NCBI RefSeq assembly: GCF_000172415.1
Contig: NZ_ABLD01000017.1
Location: forward strand, 90,974-154,973
Direction of reading: 5' to 3'
DNA length: 64,000 nucleotides
Origin: Paraburkholderia graminis C4D1M
GTDB lineage: Bacteria > Pseudomonadota > Gammaproteobacteria > Burkholderiales > Burkholderiaceae
Within the stretch, counting starts at the first letter, position 1; the number at the start of each line of letters is the position of its first letter. Below the pieces are notes generated by a model. That model was given only the letters and a program-made list of their open reading frames with translations, was not told the origin of the DNA and ran no database searches. The position numbers and the translations under genes were made by a program. Below are positions 1-9,864 of this stretch, piece by piece.

Positions 1-147
1 TCGCTGAAAGATCTGGTCGACCAGCAACGTTCGCGCGAAGGCGCGCCGGCCGTTCTGCGCGACAGGCGCAGTGAGGCGCCGGCGGTCGAGCCGGTTCGCG
101 TGGCGCCCAAAGGTCCTAATTCCGTTTTCAACATGGCCGGTTCGTAA
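1..147 (+). CDS. iscR: IscR, Rrf2-family Fe-S regulator (C-terminal 48 residues, 5' end outside window)
   Basis: The window opens inside a reading frame that starts SLKDLVDQQ and ends at TAA 145-147. This is the tail of IscR, the [2Fe-2S]-sensing Rrf2 repressor that normally heads the isc operon. The SLKDLV string directly before the variable tail is typical of betaproteobacterial IscR, and iscS follows after 72 bases. The DNA-binding domain and cluster cysteines lie upstream and cannot be seen. IscR is known to repress the operon when it carries a cluster, so regulation of the genes below is inferred to be through this protein. The assignment rests on the short tail plus strong context. Confidence 0.85.
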   Translation, partial: SLKDLVDQQRSREGAPAVLRDRRSEAPAVEPVRVAPKGPNSVFNMAGS

Positions 148-219
148 GACGCGGCGCGGCATACCGCAGCGCGATCACGAATTCAGAAGCCAGAGCACAC
201 GACGTCCCCGGAGCGATAC

Positions 220-1443
220 ATGAACAACGAGATTCCCCACCTGCCCATTTACATGGACTACAGCGCCACGACCCCGGTCGATCCGCGCGTGGTGGACAAG
301 ATGATTCCGTATCTGCGCGAGCAGTTCGGCAACCCCGCGTCGCGCAGTCATTCGTATGGCTGGACGGCGGAGCGCGCGGTCGAAGAAGCGCGCGAAAACG
401 TCGCCGCGCTCGTCAATGCCGATCCGCGCGAAATCATCTGGACCTCGGGCGCAACCGAGTCGGACAACCTCGCGATCAAGGGCGCCGCGCACTTCTACAA
501 GAGCAAGGGCAAGCACATCATCACGGTGAAGACCGAGCACAAGGCCGTGCTGGACACCTGCCGCGAGCTGGAGCGCGAAGGCTTCGAAGTCACGTATCTG
601 GATGTGCAGGACGACGGTCTGATCGACCTCGAGAAGTTCAAGGCCGCGCTTCGCCCGGACACGATTCTCGTGTCGGTGATGTCGGTGAACAACGAGATCG
701 GCGTGATTCAGGACATCGAGGCAATCGGCGAAATCACCCGTGAAAAAGGCATTATTTTTCACGTGGACGCCGCGCAAGCCACCGGCAAGATCGATATCGA
801 TTTGCAAAAGCTGAAGGTCGACCTCATGTCCTTCTCGGCGCACAAGACGTATGGTCCGAAGGGCATCGGCGCGCTGTACGTGCGCCGCAAGCCGCGCGTG
901 CGTATCGAGGCGCAGATGCACGGCGGCGGTCACGAGCGCGGCATGCGTTCGGGCACGCTGGCTACGCATCAGATCGTCGGCATGGGCGAGGCGTTCCGCA
1001 TCGCGCGCGAGGAAATGGCAACGGAAAACGAGCGCATTCGCATGCTGCGCGACCGGTTGCTGCGTGGGCTGTCGGAGATCGACGAAGTCTATGTGAACGG
1101 CGACATGGAAAAGCGTGTGCCGCACAACCTGAACATCAGCTTTAATTTCGTCGAAGGCGAATCGCTGATCATGGCGGTGAAAGACGTGGCGGTGTCGTCG
1201 GGTTCGGCGTGCACGTCGGCTTCGCTGGAACCGTCGTATGTCTTGCGCGCGCTTGGCCGTAACGACGAACTCGCGCACAGCTCGATCCGCTTCACGGTGG
1301 GCCGCTTCACGACCGAGCAGGACGTGGACTACGTGATCAATCTGCTGAAGACGAAAATTGCGAAGCTGCGCGATCTGTCGCCGCTGTGGGAAATGCACCA
1401 GGACGGCATTGATATTTCGACGATTCAGTGGGCAGCGCACTGA
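220..1443 (+). CDS. iscS: Cysteine desulfurase IscS
   Basis: IscS is a PLP enzyme that takes sulfur from L-cysteine as a persulfide and hands it to IscU, and to tRNA-thiolation partners, in the cytosol. The 407-residue length is normal for the family. The PLP lysine is K209 in the SAHKTYGPKG motif. The mobile-loop cysteine that carries the persulfide is C331 in SSGSACTSASLEPSYVL. The aminotransferase class V fold extends through the whole protein. ATG 220 begins MNNEIPHLPIYMDYSATTP, the expected N terminus. It is the second gene of the isc operon, between iscR and iscU. Confidence 0.98.
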   Translation: MNNEIPHLPIYMDYSATTPVDPRVVDKMIPYLREQFGNPASRSHSYGWTAERAVEEARENVAALVNADPREIIWTSGATESDNLAIKGAAHFYKSKGKHIITVKTEHKAVLDTCRELEREGFEVTYLDVQDDGLIDLEKFKAALRPDTILVSVMSVNNEIGVIQDIEAIGEITREKGIIFHVDAAQATGKIDIDLQKLKVDLMSFSAHKTYGPKGIGALYVRRKPRVRIEAQMHGGGHERGMRSGTLATHQIVGMGEAFRIAREEMATENERIRMLRDRLLRGLSEIDEVYVNGDMEKRVPHNLNISFNFVEGESLIMAVKDVAVSSGSACTSASLEPSYVLRALGRNDELAHSSIRFTVGRFTTEQDVDYVINLLKTKIAKLRDLSPLWEMHQDGIDISTIQWAAH

Positions 1444-1465
1444 CGCGCCGGCTAGTCGAAACGAT

Positions 1466-1501
1466 CGCGCAATTTACCGCGCAGTTCACCGCGCAATTTA
1501 C
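1466..1501 (+). repeat. Three 12-bp direct repeats between iscS and iscU
   Basis: The unit CGCGCAATTTAC occurs at 1466-1477 and 1490-1501, with a two-base variant CGCGCAGTTCAC between them. The units are contiguous. They lie in the 94-base iscS-iscU gap, upstream of the iscU ribosome binding site (AAGGAG at about 1526). No function is evident. Confidence 0.8.
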
Positions 1502-1537
1502 GAATACGCAGATTGAAACGAATCAAGGAGTGTAATC

Positions 1538-1954
1538 ATGGCTTATAGCGACAAGGTTCTGGACCACTACGAAAACCCGCGCAACGTCGGCTCGTTCTCG
1601 AAGGACGACGACGCGGTCGGCACCGGCATGGTCGGCGCACCCGCATGCGGCGACGTGATGAAGCTGCAGATCCGCGTGGGCGCGGACGGCATCATCGAAG
1701 ACGCGAAGTTCAAGACGTACGGCTGCGGTTCGGCGATCGCGTCGAGCTCGCTCGTCACCGAGTGGGTGAAGGGCAAGACGCTCGATCAGGCTATGTCGAT
1801 CAAGAACACGCAGATCGCCGAAGAACTCGCGTTGCCGCCGGTGAAAATCCACTGCTCGATTCTCGCGGAAGACGCGATCAAGGCAGCGGTCGCCGACTAC
1901 AAGCAACGTCACGGCGAAGCAGCAGTAGTGGAAGGCGACCAGCAGCACGCCTGA
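1538..1954 (+). CDS. iscU: Fe-S cluster assembly scaffold IscU
   Basis: IscU is the scaffold on which IscS-derived sulfur and iron form a [2Fe-2S] cluster before transfer to client proteins. All conserved ligands are visible: C37 (GAPACGDVM) with D39, C63 (TYGCGSAIASS) and C106 (KIHCSILAEDA). The LPPVK motif at residues 99-103 is the known binding site for the chaperone HscA, which is encoded downstream. The protein has 138 residues; the last 12 or so form a charged tail beyond the usual 126-128. ATG 1538 follows AAGGAGTG at good spacing. Confidence 0.98.
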   Translation: MAYSDKVLDHYENPRNVGSFSKDDDAVGTGMVGAPACGDVMKLQIRVGADGIIEDAKFKTYGCGSAIASSSLVTEWVKGKTLDQAMSIKNTQIAEELALPPVKIHCSILAEDAIKAAVADYKQRHGEAAVVEGDQQHA

Positions 1955-2098
1955 AGCCACGAGTTCGAAAGCGATCGGGCGAGTTGAAGCGAACGGCGGA
2001 AGCGAACGGCGCGGTGGGTTCGCGCCGTCACGCATGAGCGATATTTGATGCAGGCAGGGCAGCGGGGCGTCGGCACGCACCGCGCAATGAGAAACGCT

Positions 2099-2422
2099 AT
2101 GGCAATTACGTTGACCGAAAAGGCAGCACAGCACGTGCAGAAGTATCTGATCCGTCGTGGTAAAGGCGTGGGCCTGCGTCTGGGCGTGCGCACCACCGGC
2201 TGCTCCGGCTTGGCCTACAAGCTCGAGTATGTGGACGAACTCGCGCCCGAAGACGAGGTATTCGAATGCAACGGCGTGAAGGTCATTGTCGACCCGAAGA
2301 GCCTCGCTTATATCGACGGAACCGAGCTCGATTTCGCGCGCGAGGGCCTGAATGAAGGCTTCAAGTTCAACAATCCGAACGTGAAGGACGAGTGCGGTTG
2401 CGGCGAGTCGTTCCGCGTATAA
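2099..2422 (+). CDS. iscA: Iron-sulfur cluster assembly protein IscA
   Basis: IscA is an A-type carrier that receives or holds iron or clusters and passes them to apoproteins. The three ligand cysteines are C35 (RTTGCSGLAY), C99 and C101 (DECGCGESF), at the positions known for the family. I chose ATG 2099, giving MAITLTEKAAQHV and 107 residues, the normal length. An in-frame ATG at 2045 would add 18 residues with no family match. The gene is 144 bases after iscU. A strong hairpin terminator follows 25 bases after its stop, separating it from the chaperone half of the operon. Confidence 0.96.
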   Translation: MAITLTEKAAQHVQKYLIRRGKGVGLRLGVRTTGCSGLAYKLEYVDELAPEDEVFECNGVKVIVDPKSLAYIDGTELDFAREGLNEGFKFNNPNVKDECGCGESFRV

Positions 2423-2447
2423 CCGGAACTTCCGCGTGGAGCGGACC

Positions 2448-2472
2448 AAAGGCGGCGCGGGCCGCCTTTTTA
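2448..2472 (+). terminator. Intrinsic terminator or attenuator between iscA and hscB
   Basis: A nine-base stem AAAGGCGGC (2448-2456) pairs with GCCGCCTTT (2461-2469) across a GCGG loop and runs into a short T stretch. It sits inside the isc operon, so it probably lowers expression of hscB onward relative to iscSUA. That effect is inferred. Confidence 0.7.
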
Positions 2473-2562
2473 GTTTGCTTCGCAAGATCGCAAGATCGCA
2501 CGATCGCACCGCGGGACTGCGCTTTGCATGCGCTCCTTTGAATGAACGGAAACTTCTATCCG

Positions 2563-3090
2563 ATGGCCTCGCTGAACGATAGCCACTTCGACCTCTTTGG
2601 TCTTCCGGCGCAATTTGCGCTCGATCCCGCCGCGCTCGATCACGCGTATCGCACGGTGCAGGCGCAAGTGCATCCGGACCGCTTCGCGGCCGCCGGCGAC
2701 GCGCAAAAGCGCATCGCGATGCAATGGGCGACGCGCGCGAACGAGGCGTATCAGACGCTGCGCGATCCGCTCAAGCGCGCGACGTATCTGCTGCATCTGC
2801 GCGGCATCGACATCGGCGCGCACGACAACACGGCGATGGAGCCGGCGTTTCTGATGCAGCAGATGGAATGGCGCGAAGCGATCGAAGACGCCGCCGCGGC
2901 GAAGAACGTCGACGCGCTCGATGCGTTGCTCGGCGAATTGCGCGACGAAGAGCGCGTGCGTTTCGACAAGCTCGGCGCATTGCTCGACAGCGGCGCGGAC
3001 CAGGCGGCGGGCGAGGCGGTGCGGCAGTTGATGTTCATCGAACGGGTGGCGTCGGAAACCGGCTCGCAGATCGAGCGGCTCGAGAGCTAG
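2563..3090 (+). CDS. hscB: Fe-S co-chaperone HscB (J-domain protein)
   Basis: HscB is the J-type co-chaperone that brings IscU to HscA and stimulates its ATPase. The N-terminal J domain holds the HPD tripeptide at residues 37-39 (QVHPDRF). The C-terminal helical IscU-binding domain includes the region MEPAFLMQQMEWREAIEDA. I chose ATG 2563 (MASLNDSHFDLFGLP, 175 residues). An ATG at 2542 would add seven residues (MNGNFYP), and translation from there cannot be excluded. The gene follows the iscA terminator by about 90 bases and precedes hscA. Confidence 0.95.
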   Translation: MASLNDSHFDLFGLPAQFALDPAALDHAYRTVQAQVHPDRFAAAGDAQKRIAMQWATRANEAYQTLRDPLKRATYLLHLRGIDIGAHDNTAMEPAFLMQQMEWREAIEDAAAAKNVDALDALLGELRDEERVRFDKLGALLDSGADQAAGEAVRQLMFIERVASETGSQIERLES

Positions 3091-3213
3091 CCTCGTTCAG
3101 CGCATCGCATACCGGCGCATCGCGTCGCATCGCATCGGCGCTGACGCGGCTTTGGCACTACATCCAGCAACGCAAAATTCAGGACGGGGCTTCGCGGCTC
3201 CGAGAAGATCCAG

Positions 3214-5085
<1,872 letters not shown>

Positions 5086-5163
5086 CGCTTGCTGCGCTCA
5101 CGTGGCCAGCCGCGGTTCGCCGCTGCAAACCCATGAGCGCGATGGACTTAAAGACACGCGGAC

Positions 5164-5192
5164 TTAAAAACTCCGCGCGTCGCCAGTAAAAT
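5164..5192 (+). promoter_or_regulatory. Possible sigma-70 promoter for fdx-iscX
   Basis: TTAAAA at 5164-5169 and TAAAAT at 5187-5192 are separated by 17 bases in the 155-base gap before fdx. The -10 matches the consensus at five of six positions and the -35 at four. The element could give fdx and iscX transcription independent of the main isc promoter. It is a sequence match only. Confidence 0.35.
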
Positions 5193-5240
5193 GGTGCGAA
5201 GCCTGTTTGAGGCCGCGCCTCAGACCCAAACGGAAAATGT

Positions 5241-5582
5241 ATGCCTCAAATCGTTGTGCTGCCTCACGTCGAACTGTGCCCGGAAGGCGCGGTGATCGAA
5301 GCCGTGCCCGGCAAGAGCATTTGCGACAACCTGCTCGATAACGGCATCGAAATCGAGCATGCCTGCGAGAAGTCGTGCGCGTGCACGACCTGTCACGTGA
5401 TCGTGCGTGAGGGTTTCGCCGCCTTGACGCCGTCCGAGGAAGACGAGGACGATCTGTTGGACAAGGCGTGGGGGCTCGAGCCGGCTTCGCGTCTGTCGTG
5501 CCAGGCGATCGTGCCGGCCGAGCAGGACCTGGTCGTTGAAATCCCGCGTTACTCGATCAATCACGCGAAGGAAAACCACTAA
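5241..5582 (+). CDS. fdx: Isc-type [2Fe-2S] ferredoxin
   Basis: This ferredoxin supplies electrons for cluster assembly on IscU. The adrenodoxin-type ligand set is visible: C42, C48 and C51 in HACEKSCACTTC, and C87 in SRLSCQAI. The 113-residue length is normal. The acidic stretch SEEDEDDLLD (about residues 65-74) is the usual partner-docking region. ATG 5241 gives MPQIVVLPHVELCPEG, the expected N terminus. It is followed 15 bases later by iscX, so the two are probably co-translated. Confidence 0.97.
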   Translation: MPQIVVLPHVELCPEGAVIEAVPGKSICDNLLDNGIEIEHACEKSCACTTCHVIVREGFAALTPSEEDEDDLLDKAWGLEPASRLSCQAIVPAEQDLVVEIPRYSINHAKENH

Positions 5583-5597
5583 CAGGAGGACGCAGCC

Positions 5598-5795
5598 ATG
5601 AAGTGGACCGATACGCAAGACATCGCGATGGCCCTGACCGACAAGCATCAGAACGTCGATCCGCAGCAGGTGCGCTTCACCGACCTGCATCGCTGGGTCA
5701 CGGAGCTGGAAGGATTCGACGACGACCCCAACCGGTCGAACGAAAAAATTCTCGAGGCGATTCAGGCTGCATGGATTGAAGACGCGGATTACTGA
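5598..5795 (+). CDS. iscX: Fe-S cluster assembly protein IscX (YfhJ)
   Basis: IscX is a small acidic protein that binds IscS and is thought to modulate iron delivery or desulfurase activity. The 65 residues start MKWTDTQDIAMALTDKH and include the conserved FTDLHRWVTELEGFDDDP segment and the acidic end WIEDADY. A good ribosome binding site (AGGAGG) precedes ATG 5598. It is the last gene of the isc operon, and a strong terminator follows 40 bases after its stop. Confidence 0.97.
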   Translation: MKWTDTQDIAMALTDKHQNVDPQQVRFTDLHRWVTELEGFDDDPNRSNEKILEAIQAAWIEDADY

Positions 5796-5834
5796 GGTTG
5801 CGAAGCGGTTTCGGCGGATGCCGAGGCTGCAAGG

Positions 5835-5869
5835 AAAAAGGCGATTCCATCATTGGAATCGCCTTTTTT
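5835..5869 (+). terminator. Intrinsic terminator of the isc operon
   Basis: AAAAAGGCGATTCC pairs perfectly with GGAATCGCCTTTTT around an ATCATT loop. The A run on one side and T run on the other allow it to act in both directions, ending iscX and the converging leftward gene at 5938. Confidence 0.93.
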
Positions 5870-5914
5870 ATGCGCGCTGACTTCGTGTGCGTGTGAGGTT
5901 TAAGCGCCGCGGCG

Positions 5915-5947
5915 TTTAGTCCGCGTTTAGTCCGCGTTTAGTCCGCG
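5915..5947. repeat. Three 11-bp direct repeats spanning a stop codon
   Basis: The unit TTTAGTCCGCG is present three times in a row without change (5915-5925, 5926-5936, 5937-5947). The leftward glycine-zipper gene ends inside the third unit (TAA as TTA at 5938-5940). Because the unit is not a multiple of three, copy-number change would alter only the 3' flank, not the protein. Confidence 0.9.
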
Positions 5948-6696
5948 ACGAGCGTGCCGTTTTGCACGCGAACGCGCTGACCTTGCTGGAAGGGCGGCGC
6001 TTCGTGATATGTGAAGTAGCGCGTCTTGCCGTTTTCCATCCGTACCCGCACCGAATACGACGTCGTGCTGCGGATATGTTTTTCGACCGAGTTGCCGGCG
6101 AGCCCGCCGCCGAGTGCGCCGAGCAGCGTCATCGCGGTGCGGCCGTTGCCGCTGCCGAACTGGTTGCCGACCACGCCGCCGGCCACCGCGCCGCCGACCG
6201 CACCGATGCCGGTGCCGTGCCCTTCCTGACGCGCCGCGGAAATCGCGACCACCGTGCCGCACGTCGAGCAATGCGCCTGCTGTACAGGCTGCTGTGGCTG
6301 AGCGTATTGAGGCGCGGGCTCGGCCTGTGGTTGCGGCGCGGGTTGCTGTTGGGCGTATTGCTGCTGCGCGGGTGCGGGTGCGCGTTGCGGCTCCGCGGGC
6401 TGTGCGGCGGCTGTCTGCGCTGGCTGCTGCGCAGCCGGATTCGCCGGCGCCGCCGAATCGACCACGGGTTGCTGTTGCTGCGCGCTTTGCGGCACAACCT
6501 GCGCCGCTTGCGTCTGATTCGTCGGCTCGCCGTTGCTCGACGCCTTCGGGAACATGCCGGTGACGGCCGCCGTGGCGACGAGGCTCGCGATGATCACCGC
6601 GCCCGCAGCAGTCGCGACGAGCGGATGAAGCCGCCGCTGAGTCGGCGGCGTCGGCGGGGCAGCTTGTGTGGCGGGTTGCGTGTTGGGCTTGTCCAT
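5938..6696 (-). CDS. Glycine-zipper 2TM-domain membrane protein
   Basis: The protein has 252 residues. A short cytosolic start (MDKPNTQPATQAAPP) is followed by a membrane segment at about residues 25-48. Next is a long Gln/Pro/Ala-rich linker, then a glycine zipper (GIGAVGGAVAGGVVGNQFG and LGALGGGLAGN) of the Rickettsia 17-kDa antigen type, and a C-terminal beta-rich part ending RVQNGTLVAD. Proteins of this type are envelope proteins, often called outer-membrane lipoprotein SlyB/PcP-like. This one has no lipobox and looks anchored in the inner membrane with a periplasmic domain. Precise function is unknown. An AGGTC stretch precedes the ATG. It stands alone between two terminators. Confidence 0.85.
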   Translation of the reverse strand: MDKPNTQPATQAAPPTPPTQRRLHPLVATAAGAVIIASLVATAAVTGMFPKASSNGEPTNQTQAAQVVPQSAQQQQPVVDSAAPANPAAQQPAQTAAAQPAEPQRAPAPAQQQYAQQQPAPQPQAEPAPQYAQPQQPVQQAHCSTCGTVVAISAARQEGHGTGIGAVGGAVAGGVVGNQFGSGNGRTAMTLLGALGGGLAGNSVEKHIRSTTSYSVRVRMENGKTRYFTYHEAPPFQQGQRVRVQNGTLVAD

Positions 6697-6866
6697 CTTG
6701 ACCTCCGTCTTCGGCAGAGTGACTTCTAGTGAGACCCAGTCTCGCGGAATTCGATCCCCGAGGCGTTTCGAATTGTAACGATTTGCCGAAAAGCCGTCGT
6801 GCGGAGGCTGTGGGCAGCGGGCCTTTTACCTATCGTTACAAACAGCGGCTCATGCAGCGTGCGCAA

Positions 6867-6898
6867 AATAAAACGCCCGACATCCAGCCGGGCGTTTC
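6867..6898 (-). terminator. Terminator after lysS
   Basis: Read leftward, AAACGCCCG and CGGGCGTTT form a perfect nine-base stem with a nine-base loop, followed by TTTTATTTT. It lies 33 bases beyond the lysS stop. Confidence 0.88.
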
Positions 6899-6930
6899 CA
6901 CAAATCAACCGCAAGCAAAAACCGCGGTCC

Positions 6931-8457
6931 TCAGTCCTCGCGACGCAGATGCGGGAACAGAATCACGTCGCGGATGCTCGGGCTGTCGGTCAGCATCATC
7001 ACCAGACGGTCGATGCCGATGCCGCAGCCGCCCGCCGGCGGCATGCCGTATTCGAGCGCGCGGATATAGTCCGCGTCGTAGAACATCGCTTCTTCGTCGC
7101 CGGCGTCTTTCTGGTCGACCTGCTTCCTGAAGCGCGCGGCCTGGTCTTCCGGATCGTTCAGCTCCGAGAAGCCATTGGCGATCTCGCGGCCGGTAATGAA
7201 GAGCTCGAAGCGCTCCGTAATGCCCTCGACCTTGTCCGACGCGCGCGCGAGCGGCGACACTTCGAGCGGATAGTCGATGATGTACGTCGGCTCCCACAAC
7301 TGCGACTCGGCGGTTTCCTCGAAGAGCGCGAGTTGCAGCGAACCCACGCCCGCGTTCAGGAACTGCGGCTGCGACGCATCCACGCCGAACTTCTTCAACT
7401 CGGTGCGCAAAAACGCGCTGTCGGCGAGCTGCTCGTTCGTGTATTGCGGCGCGTATTTCTGGATGGCCTGCGTGATCGTCAAACGGTGGAACGGCTTCGC
7501 CAGATCCAGCTCGCGCCCCTGGTACGTGATGGTGGCTGTACCCAATGCGTCGATGGCGGCCTGGCGGATCAACTGCTCGGTGAAATCCATCACCCACTTG
7601 TAGTCGGTGTAGGCCGCGTAGAACTCGATCATCGTGAATTCCGGATTGTGGCGCACGGAGACGCCCTCGTTACGGAAATTCCGGTTGACCTCGAACACGC
7701 GCTCGAAGCCGCCGACCACGAGACGCTTCAGATACAGCTCGGGTGCGATGCGCAGGAACATCTGCATGTCGAGCGCGTTGTGATGCGTGGTGAACGGCTT
7801 GGCCGCCGCGCCGCCGGGAATAGGGTGCAGCATCGGCGTTTCGACTTCCATGAAGCCGGCATCCGCCATGAATTTGCGGATCGACGAAATCGCCCTGGTT
7901 CGCGCGACGAATGTCTTGCGCGTTTCCGGCGTGACGATCAGATCGACATAGCGTTGCCGATACTTCATTTCCTGGTCCGACAGGCCATGAAACTTGTCGG
8001 GCAGCGGACGCAGCGACTTCGACAGCAAACGCAGTTCGGTACAGCGCACCGACAGCTCGCCCTTGTTGGTGCGGAACAGGACGCCGCGCGCCGCGACGAT
8101 GTCGCCCATGTCCCACTTCTTGAAGGCGTCGTACGTTTCCTGGCCGACGTCGGCCGGCGTGATGAAGAACTGGATCTGACCCGAGCCGTCGCGCACGGTC
8201 GCAAAGCTCGCCTTGCCCATCACGCGCTTGAGCATCATGCGGCCGGCGATCGCGACTTCGAGCGGATTCGCTTCGAGTGCTTCCTTGTCGGTGTGCTCGA
8301 ACTGCGCCTGCAGATCTTCGGCGTGATGCGTGGGACGGAAATCGTTCGGATAGGCGACGCCTTGCTCGCGCAATTCGCGCAGCTTTTCGCGGCGCTCCGC
8401 GATGATCTTGTTGTCGTCCACCTCGGGCACGAGGTTCGGTTGGATCGGTTCGTTCAT
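6931..8457 (-). CDS. lysS: Lysyl-tRNA synthetase, class II
   Basis: LysS charges tRNA-Lys with lysine in the cytosol. The protein has 508 residues, as expected for bacterial class II LysRS. An N-terminal OB-fold anticodon-binding domain lies at about residues 65-150. Motif 2 is seen near residue 260 (FRNEGVSVRHNPEFTMIEFY). Motif 3 is near residue 475-490 (GCGIGIDRLVMMLTD). The start MNEPIQPNLVPEVDDNK is the expected one. It lies downstream of prfB with a 117-base gap that holds a weak terminator. The prfB-lysS pairing is conserved in many proteobacteria. Confidence 0.97.
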   Translation of the reverse strand: MNEPIQPNLVPEVDDNKIIAERREKLRELREQGVAYPNDFRPTHHAEDLQAQFEHTDKEALEANPLEVAIAGRMMLKRVMGKASFATVRDGSGQIQFFITPADVGQETYDAFKKWDMGDIVAARGVLFRTNKGELSVRCTELRLLSKSLRPLPDKFHGLSDQEMKYRQRYVDLIVTPETRKTFVARTRAISSIRKFMADAGFMEVETPMLHPIPGGAAAKPFTTHHNALDMQMFLRIAPELYLKRLVVGGFERVFEVNRNFRNEGVSVRHNPEFTMIEFYAAYTDYKWVMDFTEQLIRQAAIDALGTATITYQGRELDLAKPFHRLTITQAIQKYAPQYTNEQLADSAFLRTELKKFGVDASQPQFLNAGVGSLQLALFEETAESQLWEPTYIIDYPLEVSPLARASDKVEGITERFELFITGREIANGFSELNDPEDQAARFRKQVDQKDAGDEEAMFYDADYIRALEYGMPPAGGCGIGIDRLVMMLTDSPSIRDVILFPHLRRED

Positions 8458-8532
8458 GATGGTCTTGGTGTTCGTGGTCCGCGTGGGTCGAGCCGCTTGC
8501 GAACAGCCAGTCGGTGAAAAACCTCAGGCAAT

Positions 8533-8565
8533 AAAAAGAGGCGGCGCGGCTGTGCGTGCCGCGCC
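8533..8565 (-). terminator. Weak terminator-like hairpin between prfB and lysS
   Basis: Read leftward, GGCGCGGC (8565-8558) pairs with GCCGCGCC (8550-8543) around a seven-base loop, then GCCTCTTTTTATT. The T run starts five bases after the stem, so termination is probably partial and lysS may receive read-through. Confidence 0.5.
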
Positions 8566-8574
8566 GGTTGTCGC

Positions 8575-9679
8575 TTAGACGCCTTGCTTCAGGCTTGCGC
8601 TGATAAACGGATCGAGATCGCCGTCGAGCACGCTCTTCGTATTGCTGATTTCGACGTTGGTGCGCAGATCCTTGATGCGGCTGTTGTCCAGCACATACGA
8701 GCGGATCTGATGACCCCAGCCCACATCGGTCTTGCCGGCTTCGAGCTTGTCCTGCTCGGCCTGACGCTTGCGGATTTCCGCTTCGTACAGGCGCGATTTC
8801 AGCATGGCCATGGCTTCCGCGCGGTTGCGGTGCTGCGAGCGGTCGTTCTGGCATTGCACGACGATGCCCGACGGCATGTGCGTGATACGCACCGCGGAAT
8901 CGGTCTTGTTGATGTGCTGACCGCCCGCGCCCGACGCGCGGTACGTGTCGATACGCAGATCGGCCGGGTTGATGTCCACTTCGATCGAATCGTCGACTTC
9001 CGGGTATACGAACACCGACGAGAACGACGTATGACGCCCGCCCGAAGAATCGAACGGCGATTTACGCACGAGGCGGTGCACGCCGGTTTCGGTGCGCAAA
9101 AAGCCGTACGCGTATTCGCCTTCGATCTTGATGGTGGCGTTCTTGATGCCCGCGACGTCGCCGTCGGTCTGCTCGAGCACTTCCGTCTTGAAGCCCTTGC
9201 GTTCGCAATAACGCAGGTACTGGCGCAGCAGCATGGCGGCCCAGTCGCACGCCTCGGTGCCGCCCGCGCCGGCCTGGATGTCCAGGAACGCGTTGTTCGG
9301 GTCGGCGGGGTTCGCGAACATGCGGCGAAATTCCATGTCGGCCACGCGCTGCTCGAGCGCTTGCGCGTCCGCTTCGCAGGCGACGAGCGTTTCGTCGTCG
9401 CCTTCTTCACGCGCCATCTCGAACAGGTCTTGCGCGTCGCGCAAGTCGTTGTGCAGCGAGGTGAGTTTGCCGACCGTGTCGTCGAGCAGCTTCTTTTCCC
9501 GGCCGAGCGCCTGGGCGTGTTTCGAGTCGTTCCAGACGTCCGGGTCTTCGAGTTCCCGGTTGACTTCGATCAGACGACGAGATTTGTCGTCGTAGTCAAA
9601 GATACCCCCGTAGGTCGGCCGCGCGCGTGCGCAGGTCCGCCAGAGAGGCTTCGATCGCGTTGAGACGTTCCGCTTCCAT
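8575..9679 (-). CDS. prfB: Peptide chain release factor 2 (programmed +1 frameshift)
   Basis: RF2 recognises UAA and UGA stop codons and releases the peptide. Translation starts at ATG 9679 (MEAERLNAIEASLADLRTRA) and reaches an in-frame TGA at 9598-9596 after codon 27. The site reads GGGGGTATCTTTGAC, the classic RF2 autoregulatory signal. The ribosome slips +1 on CTT-T and continues with GAC at 9597, giving 367 residues in total. The main frame holds the SPF anticodon-like tripeptide (RKSPFDSSGG) and the GGQ catalytic motif (GAGGQHINKTDSA). The frameshift makes RF2 level control its own synthesis. It lies between recJ and lysS. Confidence 0.97.
9590..9610 (-). promoter_or_regulatory. Programmed +1 frameshift site of prfB
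   Basis: Read leftward, a Shine-Dalgarno-like GGGGG sits three bases before CTT TGA C, which matches the known recoding element of bacterial RF2 genes. The TGA is the inefficiently terminated codon 28. Confidence 0.95.
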
Positions 9680-9864
9680 GTCGATCTTTGTGGCTTCGTA
9701 AAAAGGGGAAATTATAGCCGATCGGCGTGCCGCGCCGGAGGCCTCGTGGCGATCCGGCGCGTGTTTGCGGTTGATTTTGCGGAGATTTTCGACGCGGTGC
9801 GCGCTGTGTGAGAGTTGGGCGCGAGTTGGGCGTGCACTGCCGCGGCAGTTCGTTGACGAGCGTG

